NCBI GenBank assembly: GCA_950295325.1
Contig: OX485804.1
Span: forward strand, 7,564,001 to 7,628,000
DNA length: 64,000 nt
Source of the DNA: Polytrichum commune
Taxonomy: Eukaryota > Streptophyta > Polytrichopsida > Polytrichales > Polytrichaceae
Direction: 5' to 3'
Both the position numbers and the translations under genes were made by a program. Position 1 is the first letter of the stretch; each line of letters begins with the position of its first letter. Shown in pieces: positions 60,212-64,000 of this stretch. The notes below the pieces were generated by a model that saw only the letters and a list, made by a program, of their open reading frames with translations, did not search any database and had not been told where the DNA came from.

Positions 60212-63200
60212 CTAATGAGGTAATGTTCCAAGTCTCAGCTGCCTATCATTTCGGGACAAGGGCCATGTACCTTGATCTCTTTTTCTATTTTCTTCTTGTT
60301 TTCATTGATATCTGCACTTGAATGATACTGATCTAGAAGATTTTCATGAGCTGGATCACCTTGAGTTTCTCTTGTTGATTAGTAGTGGTGGACAGTCACT
60401 AGCTCAGCATTGCACTCTTTCTTTCCTGTGGTACTGTTAAACCTGGATAAGTTGAAATCACATGTGCTGAAATCCCTAGGTAGGTTTCAAATCAGCCTGA
60501 ACAGTCTCAACATCAACAGAATGTTTTTCGACCTGTGTTGAAAGCAAGATCCTGAGAGTTTCTCTTCCTGGACTATCCCAGCATCTACCTCTTAGCCTTA
60601 CAGAGCATTGATCAGGTAATATTGACCTCTGCTGATCCTTCAGTTTGCAGACACATATCAGCGCGTCAGACACACTTTGTCCTGTAGGTGGTTTTTCAGC
60701 TAAGAGAATGGAACTAATCTGTGGAATCCCTTATTAAGACATAGTTATCTTGAAACCCAAGGTAATCCATAAACGGTGCGCATCCCTTACAACATACCAA
60801 ATTTTGCAAATCCATTTGTTTAGGATTGGACATCACCTGCTGACAAAATACCTTCTATGTCACATGTTCCTATCCAACAACAACTCTGCCCTCGTAACCA
60901 TGCGATATATGAGGCCACTCTCTTGAAAGACTTTAAACTAGTAGTCAAATGAAACTTCTACCTTACCTCTTGAATTAAATCCTAGCAAATGAGTAGTTAT
61001 TTCTCATACCACCCACTGTGAAGTACTCACAGAAGACTGCAGAAGAACTTGTAAGAACACAGTTTTCCGCAATCTGTTGGTGCTACATTCTGACAGTTTG
61101 AATGGGATTATCATGCCTCTTTGGAATCACCTTGACAACATCTTCGATGATATCATCAACAGGCACTCAGTTATGATATATTGTACCTAAACCTTGTTTC
61201 AATACTTCTTTCCAGTCTGGTTGTGGGTATCTATCCTTTTCGAATGGGAGACTACTGTAACCAGCATCGCACCTTTTCCTGTGGAATTCATGCATATCTG
61301 GTGGCCTTATTACTACAGTTTTTCTTTAAATTCTGTGCACTCTCCCTTACCAAAGCTGTGCTTTTACTTGAAGAGAGGCTCACAGACAAATGAGCCATGC
61401 AACCTGTTGATATAGGGTAGTTGGTCTATTCTGCAGCCACAAATCCAGGAAGTGGGAGACTTGAAGTGCGCAAGTGGAGATAGACTCTGTACATTTCAGA
61501 TAATGATTGGAACTGGCCAGGATGAGGGTGACTGGATTACTTTATGACATGTAATCTTTTGCAGCAACTGGAAATCATCCTCTCCACTAGATTGGACCTT
61601 CTGGGAGAATGAATGGCCGCAACCTGCAGCGACATCCTATTTTATCCTCCTGAACCCTACATGTGCAGACCTTGAGCAGCTTTTGAGTTTTCAGTGATTG
61701 AGCATGTTGTGGTTGGCTCTTTGAAACAATGTTGTGACAGAGTTATGCTGAGTGATACTTAGTTCCCTCTATTTTACCTACTAGGAAACCCTTGACAAGT
61801 GGATAAGGAAGACAGTTTTTTCCTACACTTCTGCTGGGCCAGCTCTTTCAGATTCTCAATTCTGATAGAATTTGAGCTTGACAACTAGTGGTGACCTGGA
61901 GTTGTGGACAGTATGTCCACATGCGGGGAGCTTTACTGCTACAGTGCATCAGTATAAATGTGGCAACAGGATGCTGAATCCAGTGAGGTAGAGAAACCAG
62001 ATAGGCCTGGAAAAGCACATGAATGTTCTTGAAGTGAAGTTCTTTAAAACACATGTAGTGCAAACTCCTTCCTTGGCACCTATTCCTGACATGGTTATGA
62101 AAACTCAAGATGTGCTGCTGTTTTACCTTTGGATTGGTGCAAGAACCGATGCAGCTTCAGCCTATTGTACTTACTTGGACAAAACAACACACTGGAAGCT
62201 AAAGGATTCAAGTGTATTGTACCAGAAACTGAGACTCGTTATGACCTGATCCTTTTGCTCAGCCATTTTGCTTGGTATTGTGCTTTTGGGGCGAAAAGAT
62301 TTACTCACAAGCAATTATCCTGTTGAGTTGTACCTGACAATTAGGTCCTCATCCTTTTGCTTACCCTTGTTTGCAACAATTTTTATGATTGCAATGATGG
62401 GTGTCAACTTTCTCTTTTCTGTGGTGTAAAGAAATATTTACATGGGCAAGCATTTTGAAAGTTTCAGGAAGAAGAATCTCCTTGGATTATTTGCAGTTCA
62501 ACCTAGCACCTACACATCAGACTTAGTATCCTGTAGAATTACTCTTAGTGAGGAAAAGCGACAACATGTTGCTTGAAATTGCACAGGCCTTTAAAACCTC
62601 TTCCATCTACAGTAACATACACCATTTGGCCATTTACTTCCCCACACTCATCCTTCAAGGAACAAGGCGAGGATCCACTAGTCGATCAATATGTTTTGCA
62701 GTCTTTCTAACAAAGCCAATGACCTTTATCTTTTTAATGGGTTGTGTTTTCATGGGAAATGTCTAAGTTTCAATGAGATCCTGGAATTGCATATTTGGAG
62801 GAAATGGTTGCACCTGTGATTTGAGAAGAATCTTTGAGCAATGTATCAATGGTCTTTTGGCTATTTTCGGCTATGGGAACAAGTTCAGATTTATTTATTC
62901 CTTTGGTTCTTTGTGTCTTTGTTTCTGTATTCCTTTATGAGTCTTCTCATACTCTCAAATTGGTGGACTTTGGACTTTGACATGCTTATTTTTTTTTACA
63001 GTTTGCTAAAGTAATGGGGAGTTAAAGGGATTTTTGAAAGAGGGACCTGATGGTTGGACATTTTAAAATTTTGGTTCCTGCAGCACTATCCTAATCATAT
63101 ATATTGAATGGCGGATTGTTGACATTCCACAAGCTGGTAGGAAAGTGCCTTTAAAGCCAAGTCTTTATGCTTACTGGATTGAATGGCTCATTAGTTATTT

Positions 63201-63982
63201 TGCTGAAGACACAATAGATCTTTAAGCTTATTTCTGATAAGTCTCATAGTTCATTGGCATGGCAATGCATAGATGGCATTCCCATTTTGTGGCTTTCAGC
63301 AAAATCTTTGCTCTTTGCTTCTGTTGATTATCACTGTCACCACCAAGAAATGTTGTGTATTCTATGAGTTGTATGGGCAATCTATGAATGAAATCTGGAA
63401 TTGAAATGGCATTCAAGATCAGAGTCGTTTTTGGTGCAATGAGGTGAGTCAGGTGACTTATGGGGAGTTTCCATGTACGCCGCTTGCCCACCAGATTCTA
63501 GTGTGAATAATGACAAACCTGCCCAAATTTAGAGGGGATTTGGTGGGGCAAGGCTCGTATTTGCTTACTAGCTACTCTCATCTTCCCGAATCCAGGTCCA
63601 CATATTAACCTCCTCCTAAACTGGGCCTTCAATCTTTTGGTGATCAAAACTTGTAGGTTAAAGATATTTTAGCGGGCACATGGAAGTCAAGTGGCCTATA
63701 TCCGTGGCCCTTCACATTCTAGTAGACCATTAGAACGTGGTTGGATGGCGGCTTGTGTTTAACTACATGCCAATACCTTCGACATGTGGGCGAGTGACCT
63801 ACATAGAAACTTCACCCTTAGAGGGACTTGAGTTGTTTTAGCGATGAAGTGTATGCATCTTACTTGGTGGAGTGATGTTCTAGGATATTTTATGCTTCTT
63901 TGTTTTAGTTCAAAGTCATTCCCCAAAAAGGTAAATTGAAGAATCATTTTGCCTCAATTGATGCAACATTGGCCTATTTTAA
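60212..63982. other. 3' flank of the RGG gene, no second gene recognised
   Basis: Composition stays gene-like for about 2.5 kb, but all frames are short and unrecognised. It may include a long or spliced 3' untranslated region. After about 63500 the DNA looks intergenic. Confidence 0.4.
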
Positions 63983-64000
63983 GGGCTAGTTTACACCATT
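63983..64000. mobile_element. Left end of a Harbinger-like MITE, cut by the window
   Basis: TAA (63980-63982) precedes GGGCTAGTTTACACCATT, which matches the terminal repeat of the element at 22431-22994 (GGGCCGGTTTACACCATGG). Confidence 0.55.

Overview
This window is nuclear DNA of a land plant. The evidence is a plastid-targeted SLH/coiled-coil protein family known from plants, a GT-2-like trihelix transcription factor, plant-type snRNA promoters (an upstream sequence element plus a TATA box), a tRNA gene without encoded CCA, GT-AG introns, and Tourist/Harbinger-like MITEs. The low gene density, many dispersed repeats and long G/C homopolymer runs suggest a large repeat-rich genome, perhaps a non-flowering plant; that lineage guess is an inference.

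Layout from left to right. 1-8.7 kb is repeat-derived DNA, including a large foldback element at 3871-5191. At 9.5-12.6 kb (minus strand) a decayed multi-domain FKBP-type isomerase lies just downstream of an intact intronless trihelix gene. 13-28 kb is intergenic, with two MITEs, a retroelement remnant, and a lone arm of the foldback element. At 29 kb there is a small intronless DUF1279/FAM210-like gene with a head-to-head telomere-like motif in its 5' region. At 32.3-35.5 kb there is a tandem array of U5 spliceosomal RNA genes: four copies with every U5 landmark plus one 3'-truncated copy, in repeats of about 850 bp. A retroelement remnant and a tRNA-Glu(CTC) gene follow. At 37.5-44.1 kb (minus) an 11-exon gene encodes a 772-residue plastid SLH/coiled-coil protein; all splice phases join. 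At 48.2-48.6 kb (minus) lies SF3B6/p14, a U2 snRNP protein that contacts the branch site. A probable SINE with perfect 13-bp target-site duplications is at 50.75-51.26 kb. At 56.5-60.2 kb (plus) a four-exon gene encodes a 953-residue Arg/Gly/Ser-rich, probably nuclear protein with a zf-XS-like Cys2-His2 region near its C-terminus. The last kilobases are non-coding and end at the edge of another MITE.

Two themes recur. First, several loci serve RNA processing: U5 snRNA, SF3B6 and possibly the RGG-rich protein. I see no sign that they are functionally coupled by position. Second, local tandem duplications sit beside or inside genes: the 5' leader of the RGG gene, the 3' flank of SF3B6, intron 1 of the SLH gene, downstream of the tRNA, and the U5 array itself.
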